This document shows positions 63,701-64,000 of a stretch of 64,000 nucleotides of DNA, one piece after another; the stretch's first letter is position 1; each line of letters begins with the position of its first letter. Location: assembly GCA_963082975.1 (NCBI GenBank), contig OY720344.1:64632546-64696545 (forward strand). Direction: 5' to 3'. Position numbers and translations under genes: made by a program. A model generated the notes under the pieces. It was given only the letters and a program-made list of their open reading frames with translations. It made no database searches and had not been told where the DNA came from. Source of the stretch: Labia minor (taxonomy: Eukaryota > Arthropoda > Insecta > Dermaptera > Spongiphoridae).

Positions 63701-64000
63701 TGAATGTTACTGCTCCATTACATAACGTTACAACTTGGAACTTGAAGCTTGAAATTGCTTTCCGTGTAGTTGTAGGCAAAGTTATTACTGTTGGACTCAC
63801 TGTATAACTCACCTTGGCTATTTCCACTTCTTATTAGATATAAATTATAAAATTTTGAGAAGTATGATATAAACTATAATTTTCCTATATAGTTATTTTC
63901 TATTTATCTTTTAGTATTCAAGAATCTATTATTAAAAATTTTTTTTATTAATTTTCCAGTGTTCGAGGAATTCAGGTGCTCCAGACTGCAAATCATACAC
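12475..64000 (+). CDS. Pancreatic-lipase-family gene, partial, five spliced exons
   Basis: Span of one gene whose exons encode a lipase/phospholipase A1-type alpha/beta hydrolase, expected to cleave acyl esters of glycerolipids and normally secreted in this family. Exons are 12475-12608, 38901-39152, 40594-40770, 51759-51930 and 63960 to beyond the window. Phases agree at every junction: 1-base carry-over at the first three and 2-base at the fourth. The joined protein shows the IHGY oxyanion loop, GFSLG nucleophile (Ser codon 39083-39085), GLDPA aspartate (codon 40599-40601) and CSHFRA histidine (codon 51776-51778). The exon at 12475 starts at the third base of a codon, so at least one upstream exon with the signal peptide is missing; I could not place it. 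Only about five residues separate the two cysteines before CSH, so the lid is very short, which in this family often goes with phospholipase A1 activity. Substrate is inferred only. Introns are 26.3, 1.4, 11.0 and 12.0 kb and full of transposons. Confidence 0.9.
12609..13301. other. Start of lipase intron 1, AT-rich
   Basis: Begins with the GTAGGC donor. Contains a (TA)n tract at about 12698-12726. No transposon ends recognised before the LINE target-site duplication at 13302. Confidence 0.6.
13302..13317. repeat. 16-bp target-site duplication, LINE 3' side
   Basis: TGATTTTAATATTTTA, repeated exactly at 17692-17707 on the far side of the Jockey element. It directly abuts the T-run that is the LINE poly(A) tail on the minus strand. 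Confidence 0.85.
13489..16205 (-). pseudogene. Jockey LINE ORF2 (endonuclease/reverse transcriptase), two homopolymer frameshifts
   Basis: The first 604 codons (16205-14391) are open. The AP-like endonuclease shows LWNANGL, LLVSETHF, YCPPRHT, GGDFNSKHTSFGS and SSDHTPV. The reverse transcriptase follows: YRPISLLPQTSKIFEKL, QYGFRSQHSTSEQI and FLDVKQAFDKVWHQGLLYKI (first catalytic Asp). The frame then breaks in a run of A residues (plus-strand T-run at 14402-14408). The next frame continues LLPDHYFWILKSYLQDRWFQ and reaches YADDTAIL near 14185, the catalytic pair. A second break falls in the A-run at about 13929-13938. The last frame, from IKYKKMYWLLG, ends at 13489 with a C-terminal region normal for Jockey. 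All catalytic residues I can look for are present. Confidence 0.92.
16205..17453 (-). pseudogene. Jockey LINE ORF1 (gag-like nucleic-acid-binding protein), one frameshift
   Basis: Two overlapping frames together give an ORF1 protein of roughly 415 residues. The N-terminal part (17453-17160) is polar, starts MIPSQCSSNNDMQ and reaches RIPKPPPIF, a motif typical of Jockey/X-element ORF1. After a one-base frame change near 17160, the second frame runs to 16205. It carries an RRM-like region (FRVVIRHLHHSVNIDEVK, LTEKGFDV) and three zinc knuckles: CTRCQSFNHTKSYC, CVKCEEPHASSEC and CTNCSGNHPANYKGC. These proteins coat LINE RNA in the cytoplasm. The tail has a poly-Pro stretch and a coiled C-terminus. 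Its TAA stop overlaps the ORF2 ATG as TAATG, suggesting translation of ORF2 by reinitiation. Confidence 0.88.
17692..17707. repeat. 16-bp target-site duplication, LINE 5' side
   Basis: Exact second copy of TGATTTTAATATTTTA found at 13302-13317. It fixes the LINE 5' end at 17691. Confidence 0.85.
17925..18545 (+). repeat. Dispersed repeat with ACCGACCGACG ends, composite copy
   Basis: Left part AGGTCCGAACCGACCGACGG, TTTGAAATAAATTAATT and CAGCTACAGAAACAATTTCA matches 41205-41275. The right part repeats the 2977-3232 sequence twice in decayed form (18190-18285 and 18465-18545) and ends TCGTCGGTCGGT, the inverse of the left ACCGACCGACG. A (TA)n tract lies at 18028-18048. This looks like a nonautonomous element that has absorbed another repeat. 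Confidence 0.7.
18684..18728 (-). repeat. Inverted fragment of the ACCGACCGACG repeat
   Basis: TACCGACCGACGATAGTAAG and GGAGGTATTGTTTTCACACC are the reverse complement of 18497-18543, so two right ends face each other about 140 bp apart. It directly adjoins repeat A at 18729. Confidence 0.75.
18729..19965 (+). repeat. 1.2-kb repeat A, inverted partner at 42325-43675
   Basis: Nearly the whole stretch is the reverse complement of 42325-43675. Shared landmarks include ACCAGAAGAGAGTATAATCA, a GC-rich block around 18890-19040 (GCGGGTTGCCTAAATGCCAG, CAACCTCGGGGTGAGG), TTCGAAGTCACTG and, at the right end, GATTCGCCTTTCAAAGTCAT. No coding frame or family-specific ends are seen, so the type is unknown. 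The partner has one insert of about 135 bp (about 43450-43585). Confidence 0.9.
19966..22355. other. AT-rich intron 1, nothing recognised
   Basis: No exon-like or transposon-like structure seen. A modestly less AT-rich patch at 21760-21960 has no open frame of note. Confidence 0.5.
22356..22605. repeat. Degenerate short repeat built on ACTGAGCA
   Basis: About ten loosely spaced variants of ACTGAGCA / ACTGATCA / ACTGTGCA, many followed by an AT-rich TTTAGTGATTTTT-like phrase, over 250 bp. Spacing is irregular, roughly 20-40 bp. Looks like an old decayed tandem repeat. Confidence 0.65.
23027..23175 (+). repeat. Dispersed repeat, partner at 52897-53040
   Basis: GGTTCTCAAAAACCGCTCTA, ACGATTTTTTT, AAATTCACAC and TATTTATAAAGAAAAATT are shared with 52900-52990 in the same orientation. 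No ends or coding sequence recognised. Confidence 0.75.
23233..23310 (+). repeat. tRNA-like SINE head with A and B boxes
   Basis: TAGTCCAGCGG (23240-23250) fits the pol III A box and GGTTCGAAACTC (23283-23294) fits the B box, at tRNA-like spacing of about 33 bp. GTCC/GGAC could form a D-stem, but acceptor and T stems do not pair well, so this is a SINE head or tRNA relic rather than a working tRNA gene. Confidence 0.55.
23495..23592 (+). repeat. Direct repeat flanking a fold-back element, left copy
   Basis: TTTTAATCAGATTGATGCAA and GTTAATAATTGTAAT recur at 24350-24440 in the same orientation, on the other side of the fold-back element at 23702-24193. Confidence 0.7.
23702..24193. mobile_element. 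Fold-back nonautonomous DNA element (MITE), about 490 bp
   Basis: Ends are exact inverse copies: GAAGTGAAAACTTCT at 23702-23716 and AGAAGTTTTCACTTC at 24179-24193. The interior is dominated by a near-perfect palindrome whose arms (about 23850-23918 and 23940-24005) share TTATCTCTAACATA and AAGTTCATTTC. GCGCGAAATTTGAATT-like segments also recur inverted. No coding frame. The family is not recognised. Confidence 0.75.
24350..24592 (+). repeat. Direct repeat, right copy, and a duplicated GC-rich motif
   Basis: 24350-24440 repeats 23495-23592. Directly after it, GAGCTCGGTGTCCCAGGTA (24479-24497) is followed at about 24552 by GAGGCTCGGGGTCCCGGTAC, a diverged direct repeat of GC-rich sequence; CCGAGCCGAGGCTCGG is palindromic. 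Possibly the end of an unrecognised element. Confidence 0.55.
25195..25265 (+). repeat. Second tRNA-like SINE head, inside Helitron A
   Basis: A-box-like TAGTCAAGTCAG (from 25205) and B box AGTTCGAAACTC (25248-25259), about 33 bp apart as at 23240-23294. The B boxes of the two are identical over TTCGAAACTCG. One position of the A box is off consensus. Confidence 0.45.
26020..26520 (+). pseudogene. LINE reverse-transcriptase C-terminal fragment in Helitron A
   Basis: Broken + frames read GFEINSD, then LYGWEAWSITLGEESRFRVF-like sequence (WEAWSITLGEESRF), AFMGQRKMRTP-type and ELHDLYAS-DIVRVIKARRL, MARMGEEKYV. This is the region downstream of the YADD motif in RTE/CR1-like LINE proteins. The N-terminal part is absent. 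Related copies lie at 36030, 53740, 54480 and 58590. Confidence 0.8.
26638..27719. mobile_element. TIR DNA element of unknown family, about 1.08 kb
   Basis: Left end GCCTATAATTATGAAAGTGG then TCTAAATC; right end, read backwards from 27719, GCCTATAATTATGAAAGAGG then TCTAAGTC. That is about 28 bp of inverted repeat with two mismatches. Extra internal copies of CTTAGACCANTTTCAWAATTAAC occur at about 26842 and 27534. No transposase motif was found in any frame, so it is nonautonomous or very decayed. It starts only about 20 bp after Helitron A. Confidence 0.8.
27720..33868. other. AT-rich intron 1, nothing recognised
   Basis: About 6 kb without transposon ends or exon-like sequence that I can name. 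Less AT-rich patches lie at 29930-30110, 31330-31420 and 31900-32000 with no domain. A run of 11 G at 31109-31119 stands out. Confidence 0.45.
33869..34005. repeat. Tandem repeat, about 58-bp unit, 2-3 copies
   Basis: AATATAAAATTTCTTAGTC (or a close variant) followed by an ATATTTTCTATAATTAAAAA-like half occurs at about 33878, 33918 region and 33960. Each unit also contains an inverted TATAAAATTT / AAATTTTATA-like pair, so it can fold. Confidence 0.75.
34006..36029. other. AT-rich intron 1, nothing recognised
   Basis: No recognisable element. The frame at 35232-35447 is low-complexity and has no known domain. Confidence 0.45.
36030..36602 (+). pseudogene. LINE reverse-transcriptase fragment, copy without Helitron tail
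   Basis: Matches the RT C-terminal fragment family: GCAATCGGGAAATACCTGTT, GGAGACGAGAGTAGATTTAG, GGGCCAAAGATAGATGAGGT, ATTGCATGACCTCTATGCAT and CGATTTTCGTGTAGCCAC. The protein traces are IYGPKIDEVTGECR, ELHDLYAS and RLGRPRTRWVDN. Several frameshifts. Unlike the other long copies, no GC-rich Helitron 3' end follows; the sequence after 36602 is AT-rich intron. Confidence 0.8.
36878..37112. mobile_element. hAT-type MITE copy 1, with 8-bp target duplication
   Basis: Ends CATACGTTCTCAAAGTGG and, at the right, GTTTGGGAACCTATG, imperfect inverse copies. Exact 8-bp flanks ATTTGAAT at 36870-36877 and 37113-37120 give the hAT hallmark. The interior holds repeated GGGGGTCCA/GGGGTCTA phrases. The 302-bp element at 62363 is the same family. 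Noncoding. Confidence 0.9.
37399..38300 (+). mobile_element. pogo/Tigger-like element, internally deleted
   Basis: Ends CAGTGATGCCTCGCATAACG and, read backwards from 38300, CAGTGGTGCCTCACACAACG, flanked by TA on both sides. Both subterminal regions hold several ACAACGAAC/ATAACGAAC repeats, plausible transposase binding sites. The 902-bp length is far below the roughly 2 kb or more of complete Tigger elements. The encoded N-terminal DNA-binding part remains; the DDE domain is gone. Confidence 0.92.
37676..38095 (+). pseudogene. Tigger transposase N-terminal part (CENP-B-type helix-turn-helix)
   Basis: From ATG at 37676 the frame is open for 107 codons: MASKESRKVISVEIKQEII, CDLGKEFGLSKTTIYTIL (Psq-like helix-turn-helix), then EEMERLLAIWIKDRQVKGDV of the second, CENP-B-type domain. 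At about 37965, within a TA-rich GATATATATC, the frame shifts. The other frame continues IYHKAKRIYDDLKKNDPG to FKASRGWFFRF at about 38090, the end of the CENP-B domain. No DDE catalytic core follows. The protein could bind DNA but not transpose. The upstream open extension from 37472 runs through the subterminal repeats and is not coding. Confidence 0.88.
38301..38900. other. End of intron 1
   Basis: AT-rich with a (TA)n tract at about 38850-38868, ending in the polypyrimidine tract and acceptor of lipase exon B. Nothing else recognised. Confidence 0.5.
38901..39152 (+). CDS. Lipase exon B (nucleophile serine)
   Basis: Preceded by tattttttttcag and followed by a GTAAAA donor. The 252-base exon starts and ends in phase 1, so it is symmetrical. 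It encodes EYLKIHGRGYNIISTDWSPL, then GLAPCYP, TRYVGQCLARLIQQI and LHVIGFSLGAHVAARA, ending KIPRITG. The family signature is clear: a D-W after the beta-5 strand, the conserved CYP, and the nucleophile elbow GFSLG with Ser encoded at 39083-39085. Family members usually have G-H-S-L-G; a Phe at the second position is seen in some insect lipases. The final Gly codon is split with the next exon. Confidence 0.92.
39153..40593. other. Lipase intron 2, AT-rich
   Basis: The 1.44-kb intron between the Ser and Asp exons. No transposon ends or repeats shared with the rest of the window were noticed. It is the only short intron of the placed part of the gene. Confidence 0.7.
40594..40770 (+). CDS. Lipase exon C (catalytic aspartate)
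   Basis: Acceptor tttttatgtttag, donor GTAAGTGA (near-consensus). The 177-base exon is symmetrical in phase 1. It encodes GLDPALPLF, then DSSDAEFVDVLHTNALIQGR, LARCGHVDTYANQ and ICQPGCD. GLDPA carries the catalytic Asp (codon 40599-40601); SSDAEFVDVLHTN and the GHVD strand are diagnostic of pancreatic-lipase relatives. The Cys of PGC and the Cys before SH in the next exon would frame the lid, here very short. With the preceding exon it makes 429 bases, a multiple of three, so loss of both would keep the frame but delete Ser and Asp. Confidence 0.92.
40771..41187. other. Start of intron 3 with CT tract and A-run
   Basis: Contains a pyrimidine-rich tract CTCTCTCTCTTTCTCTCTCG and following TC repeats at about 40925-40965 and an A-run at 41035-41054. 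No other feature. Confidence 0.6.
41188..41436 (+). repeat. Dispersed ACCGACCGACG-ended repeat, short copy
   Basis: Starts with AGTTGACCTGTGGCCAGG and CCGAACCGACCGACGG and ends TCGTCGGTCGGTA. The left 90 bp match 17925-18010; the right 95 bp match 18465-18545. This may be the simplest full form of the family (about 215-245 bp). Confidence 0.78.
41437..42324. other. Intron 3, AT-rich
   Basis: A (GT)n tract at about 41661-41680. Nothing else recognised. Confidence 0.5.
42325..43675 (-). repeat. Repeat B, inverted partner of 18729-19965
   Basis: Reverse-complement copy of repeat A with the same landmarks in opposite order, including ATGACTTTGAAAGGCGAATC near 42380 and the GC-rich block at 43200-43420 (CCTCACCCCGAGGTTG, CTGGCATTTAGGCAACCC). 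It carries an extra segment at about 43450-43585 absent from A (CTGGATTATCCAGCAGCCGC is near its start). Lies in intron 3, only 1.6 kb from lipase exon C. Confidence 0.9.
43676..43798 (+). repeat. 120-bp inverted copy of part of repeat B
   Basis: TAAAACATTTAATAAGAATT, TCAATTCGAAGACACTG and GCTTTATCAATTAGCTGGAT match 19425-19545 directly and are thus inverted relative to 42770-42890 inside repeat B. Arms lie about 780 bp apart, so B with this segment could fold back. Confidence 0.8.
43799..46030. other. Intron 3, AT-rich
   Basis: About 2.2 kb with no recognised element. The short frame at 44607-44828 shows no known domain. Confidence 0.45.
46204..46790 (+). pseudogene. Mariner transposase pseudogene
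   Basis: MSNFVPQSDDLRKP begins as in Mauritiana-subfamily mariners, followed in other frames by CFHLKK, LSEATCQRWFQRFRNN, KKFEDAELQAILDED, then LHVWWDQKGVVYHELLKTGE and TVNINRYKH. Multiple stops and frameshifts. The region of the first catalytic Asp (TGDEKW in relatives) is degraded and the HDNA...PDLAPSD part is missing. Confidence 0.85.
46901..48083 (-). mobile_element. hAT element inserted in a mariner, perfect 8-bp target duplication
   Basis: Ends CAGGGCTTCGAACCG and CGGTTCGAAGCCCTG are perfect inverse copies of 15 bp. Flanks GTTGTGCT at 46893-46900 and 48084-48091 are identical. About 70 bp at each end also occurs as a direct repeat rich in TTTTCGGTTTTCGGTTTTCG (46965-47040 and 47998-48072). 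The interior keeps only the C-terminal dimerisation part of a transposase on the minus strand, so this 1.18-kb element is an internally deleted derivative. Confidence 0.95.
47355..47630 (-). pseudogene. hAT transposase C-terminal dimerisation domain
   Basis: The minus-strand frame reads FWEENKNTYPHFNKIAMVVL, GDTATQVSVERAFSGLKFIL and RDNRNSLNENILEDILIIRG. This is the hATC dimerisation motif (W-x-x-x-x-x-x-Y-P-x-x...S-x-E-R-x-F-S...L-x-x-x-x-x-E-x-I). The usual transposase is about 600 residues; only the last 80 or so remain. The frame itself is uninterrupted. Confidence 0.9.
48161..49553. other. Intron 3, AT-rich
   Basis: A less AT-rich patch at about 48600-48850 has no recognised motif. Nothing else noticed. 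Confidence 0.45.
49554..49760. mobile_element. Small MITE, possible hAT type
   Basis: Left end TAGGGAGACCATA and, read backwards from 49760, TAGAGTGACCAAA match at 10 of 13 positions. CGGGACG-containing sequence near the right end recalls hAT-like repeats with GTGACC...GTCCCGG ends. Flanks TATATCA occur on both sides, slightly offset. 207 bp, noncoding. Confidence 0.55.
49761..51758. other. End of intron 3, AT-rich
   Basis: No transposon ends seen. A short frame at 51180-51362 (MEWNEDRERDFERF...) shows no family resemblance. Ends with the acceptor of exon D. Confidence 0.45.
51759..51930 (+). CDS. Lipase exon D (catalytic histidine)
   Basis: Acceptor ttgttatattcag, donor GTACGC. The exon completes a Lys codon begun in exon C and reads KNPRCSHFRAVELFAESINS, then RRGFWTWPCSNLLYVLLNYC and QWNEMQDLLLFGENTDK. 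CSHFRAVE-FAESINS holds the catalytic His (codon 51776-51778). GFWTWPC and a following Cys match the conserved disulfide loop of insect lipases. The exon ends with two bases (AG) that the base at 63960 turns into a Ser codon. No internal stop or frameshift is seen. Confidence 0.9.
51931..52896. other. Start of intron 4, AT-rich
   Basis: (TA)n at about 52166-52190. No element recognised. Confidence 0.5.
52897..53040 (+). repeat. Dispersed repeat, partner of 23027-23175
   Basis: GGTTCTCAAAAACCGCTCTA, AAATTCACAC and TATTTATAAAGAAAAATT as at 23030. The repeat ends near TATGTGACGTCACAACC, where the inverted ACCGACCGACG-family piece begins. Confidence 0.75.
53080..53178 (-). repeat. Inverted fragment of the ACCGACCGACG-family repeat
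   Basis: Reverse complement gives CAATTTCAAATAATTTAAAT, TATCTATTAATG and AATATTTTTAATTTTATTTC, matching 41258-41338. The family is thus inserted in both orientations in the gene. Confidence 0.65.
53545..53672 (+). pseudogene. Helitron helicase (PIF1-type) C-terminal fragment
   Basis: The frame reads MFQAQGQTLKCCGIHL and QSPCFSHGQLYVACCE. This is the last conserved helicase block of Helitron Rep/helicase proteins, with Q-G-Q-T and C-F-S-H-G-Q-L-Y-V-A-C-S in relatives. Only about 40 residues remain and the flanks are unrelated AT-rich sequence. It lies just upstream of an RT fragment of the captured type. Confidence 0.85.
53740..54330 (+). mobile_element. Helitron tail with RT fragment, truncated
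   Basis: RT part from about 53745 (DSAIAITDSEEKLME, just after where YADD would be) to 54120 with a large internal deletion after CAAAGGGAAT at 54010, jumping to the region near the C-terminus. Then comes the shared Helitron-tail segment ATATATTTTAAATAAGAACA, ATGGATGAAAACCTTTTAC and ACCACTCGGGGG-TCAGGGGGCGGAG. The terminal hairpin and CTAG are missing at 54325. With the helicase fragment just before it, this could be the remains of one larger Helitron. Confidence 0.72.
54335..55235 (+). mobile_element. Helitron-like copy with RT fragment
   Basis: Begins near CATATATATAAAGGAGAGTG, then TTTGTTTGTTTGTATG. The RT fragment 54480-55030 reads MGIEINRDKSKYLARE-like sequence, NVEKFKYLDSVITKDNNIGQ, EFKSRSQSGNACY, LISSKLLSKWMKIEIFKTII and FPVVLYGW. 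The shared tail follows (55050-55190) and ends with AGCGCCGAAGGCCCTCT and CAGCTAG before T at 55236. The terminal hairpin is imperfect. The RT part here is less mutated than in other copies. Confidence 0.72.
55305..55500. repeat. Possible hAT-derived repeat piece
   Basis: ACTAGTTGAGAACCTCTG (about 55346-55363) read backwards is CAGAGGTTCTCAACTAGT, resembling hAT ends of the CAGNGGTTCTCAA type. GC-richer sequence at 55403-55490 (GTGCCCGCCGGCTCCC, GAGCCACCGGTGG) recalls internal parts of such elements. No second end or target duplication found. Confidence 0.35.
55501..57329. other. Intron 4, AT-rich
   Basis: A GA tract at about 55788-55811 and (TA)n at about 57110-57130. The open frame at 56252-56476 shows no known domain. 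Nothing else seen. Confidence 0.5.
57672..57811. repeat. Hairpin repeat inside Helitron B
   Basis: Arms 57672-57710 and 57773-57811 are inverse copies with two mismatches: ATAACGGAATTTT and ATTAAACCACAT in the left arm, ATGTGGTTTAAT and AAAATTCCGTTAT in the right. The loop is about 62 bp. It may be a MITE inserted into the Helitron. Confidence 0.85.
58590..59212 (+). pseudogene. LINE reverse-transcriptase fragment in Helitron B
   Basis: Traces: EFEYVEKLNVITKDNNI, LISSKLLSK-type then MKIKIYKPIILPVVLYGW and DARSMTLGDESRFRVF, then in other frames MRSPGNDGD, ELHDLYAS, IVRVIKAKKLR and MARIGEEK-like sequence. It shares with the 53740 copy the diagnostic phrase AATTGAATGTAATCACGAAG and the same stop after AATAATATTTGA, so these two descend from one mutated copy. 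Confidence 0.82.
59438..60780. other. Intron 4; weak Tc1-like trace at 60199-60262
   Basis: Mostly AT-rich. One frame at 60199-60262 reads GNLSHTVRRELIVCRLQGLL, which resembles the helix-turn-helix of Tc1-like transposases (T-V-R-R-E-L). The less AT-rich sequence from 60060 to 60300 may be a short relic. No ends are recognised. Confidence 0.35.
60781..60900 (+). repeat. 120-bp inverted repeat, left arm
   Basis: TGTAAAAAATTGCTTTTATG, TAGGTATATATGAAATGAA and AGAGAATAGATATATGTAT are repeated in reverse complement at 61681-61800 with only about four differences. The 780-bp spacer contains the mariner fragment. Confidence 0.92.
61146..61519 (+). mobile_element. Mariner 5' fragment (irritans-like)
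   Basis: After TA at 61144-61145, the end CGAGGTGTGTCTAAAAAGTT is a mariner-type terminus. The transposase starts at 61319 with MD-stop-QHNIKFCFKLGK and continues in other frames with KMLVKVYWQDAVNKKCVF and RFRAGKESVENQPRSGRPST, typical of the mariner N-terminal domain. One stop and about two frameshifts. It is cut off after the RSGRPSTSR motif; the catalytic domain and 3' end are missing. Confidence 0.88.
61520..61680 (+). repeat. GC-rich structured repeat fragment joined to the mariner
   Basis: CCGTCCGGCTTGGGAGGCCC, ACTACCGCCGGTATGGCC, ACGCAAGCCCCCTCACCACG and TCAAGGTGGAAACACC lie in an otherwise AT-rich intron. I recall similar phrases near 3' ends of insect LINE-type repeats but cannot name the family. 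It joins the mariner directly, and ends exactly where the right arm of the inverted repeat begins. Confidence 0.5.
61681..61800 (-). repeat. 120-bp inverted repeat, right arm
   Basis: Reverse complement of 60781-60900. It starts with ATACATATATCTATTCTCTA and ends ATAAAAGCAATTTTTTACA. Confidence 0.92.
61945..62010 (+). repeat. Short remnant of the RT-fragment/Helitron tail
   Basis: TGTAGCTGCGGTCAAGTACT, TTCGAGTTCTGTAACACAG and AGATAGATAG correspond to 59150-59210 of Helitron B. Nothing of the Helitron end follows. Confidence 0.65.
62363..62664. mobile_element. hAT-type MITE copy 2, with 8-bp target duplication
   Basis: Ends CATAGGTTTCCAAAGTGG and GTTTGGGAATCTATG; exact flanks TTTTAAAT at 62355-62362 and 62665-62672. 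Same family and orientation as 36878-37112, but with an extra central segment (GGGGGTCGGTCAAAGATGG, CCGACATGGCTCTTGTCA). The longer copy is probably closer to the parent. Confidence 0.92.
62665..63959. other. End of intron 4
   Basis: AT-rich, with less AT-rich patches at 63110-63330 and 63590-63830. ATGCATAGAGTTTACCTAAA up to a GTAAGTG at 63220-63228 looks like a possible small exon by its donor alone, but no lipase motif is encoded. The minus-strand frame at 63639-63827 shows no family resemblance. Ends with the acceptor of exon E. Confidence 0.4.
63960..64000 (+). CDS. Lipase exon E (start only, cut by window edge)
   Basis: Acceptor ttttattaattttccag ends at 63959. One base completes the Ser codon left open by exon D, then the frame reads VRGIQVLQTANHT to the window edge. 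Joined, the protein is GENTDKS-VRGIQVLQTANHT. This fits the family pattern G-E-x-x-x-x-S-x-R-G-x-x-x-L-x-T, where the chain re-enters the beta sheet after the disulfide loop. Phase and motif agree, but only 13 codons are visible. Confidence 0.72.

Noticed and set aside
63639-63827. 62-codon minus-strand frame near the window end
   Set aside because: No family resemblance and located in the last intron on the opposite strand to the lipase.
1-64000. LTR retroelements, retrovirus-like copies or Polintons
   Set aside because: No paired long terminal repeats, primer-binding sites, protease/integrase motifs or capsid-like genes were recognised; the RT fragments are of non-LTR type.

Overview
This is a strongly AT-rich stretch of nuclear DNA from an animal, most likely an insect. 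It contains spliced exons with GT/AG borders, introns of 1.4 to 26 kb, and dispersed repeats from the Jockey, Tc1/mariner, hAT, pogo and Helitron groups. No bacterial gene organisation, CRISPR array, rRNA or convincing tRNA gene is visible. The host species cannot be named from this sequence; an AT-rich insect lineage is my guess.

One host gene crosses most of the window on the + strand: a pancreatic-lipase-family (alpha/beta hydrolase) enzyme. Five coding exons can be placed (12475-12608, 38901-39152, 40594-40770, 51759-51930 and 63960 to the window edge). All four junctions join in phase and rebuild the family order: oxyanion-loop strand, G-x-S-x-G nucleophile, catalytic Asp, catalytic His, post-His region. 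The first exon(s) and the last exon(s) are not placed.

The rest is intron or flank filled with transposon remains. Before the first exon lie two Tc1-like elements (1625-2827 and 9313-10380), a LINE 3'-tail-like repeat, a tandem duplication and a 22-bp minisatellite. Intron 1 (26 kb) holds a nearly complete Jockey-type LINE with a perfect 16-bp target duplication, a 1.2-kb repeat whose inverted partner lies in intron 3, a fold-back element, tRNA-like SINE heads, a Helitron, a 1.1-kb terminal-inverted-repeat element, a 235-bp hAT MITE and a pogo/Tigger element that keeps its DNA-binding domains but lacks the catalytic domain. Intron 3 (11 kb) holds the inverted partner repeat, a mariner relic interrupted by a hAT element with a perfect 8-bp target duplication, and a small MITE. 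Intron 4 (12 kb) is rich in Helitron pieces, several carrying a fragment of a LINE reverse transcriptase, plus a mariner fragment inside a 120-bp inverted repeat and a second hAT MITE.

No LTR retrovirus-like element, Polinton or toxin gene was recognised. The most interesting observations are the Helitron family that seems to have taken up and multiplied a LINE reverse-transcriptase fragment, and the long inverted repeats in introns 1 and 3 that bracket the two in-frame exons encoding the lipase Ser and Asp.
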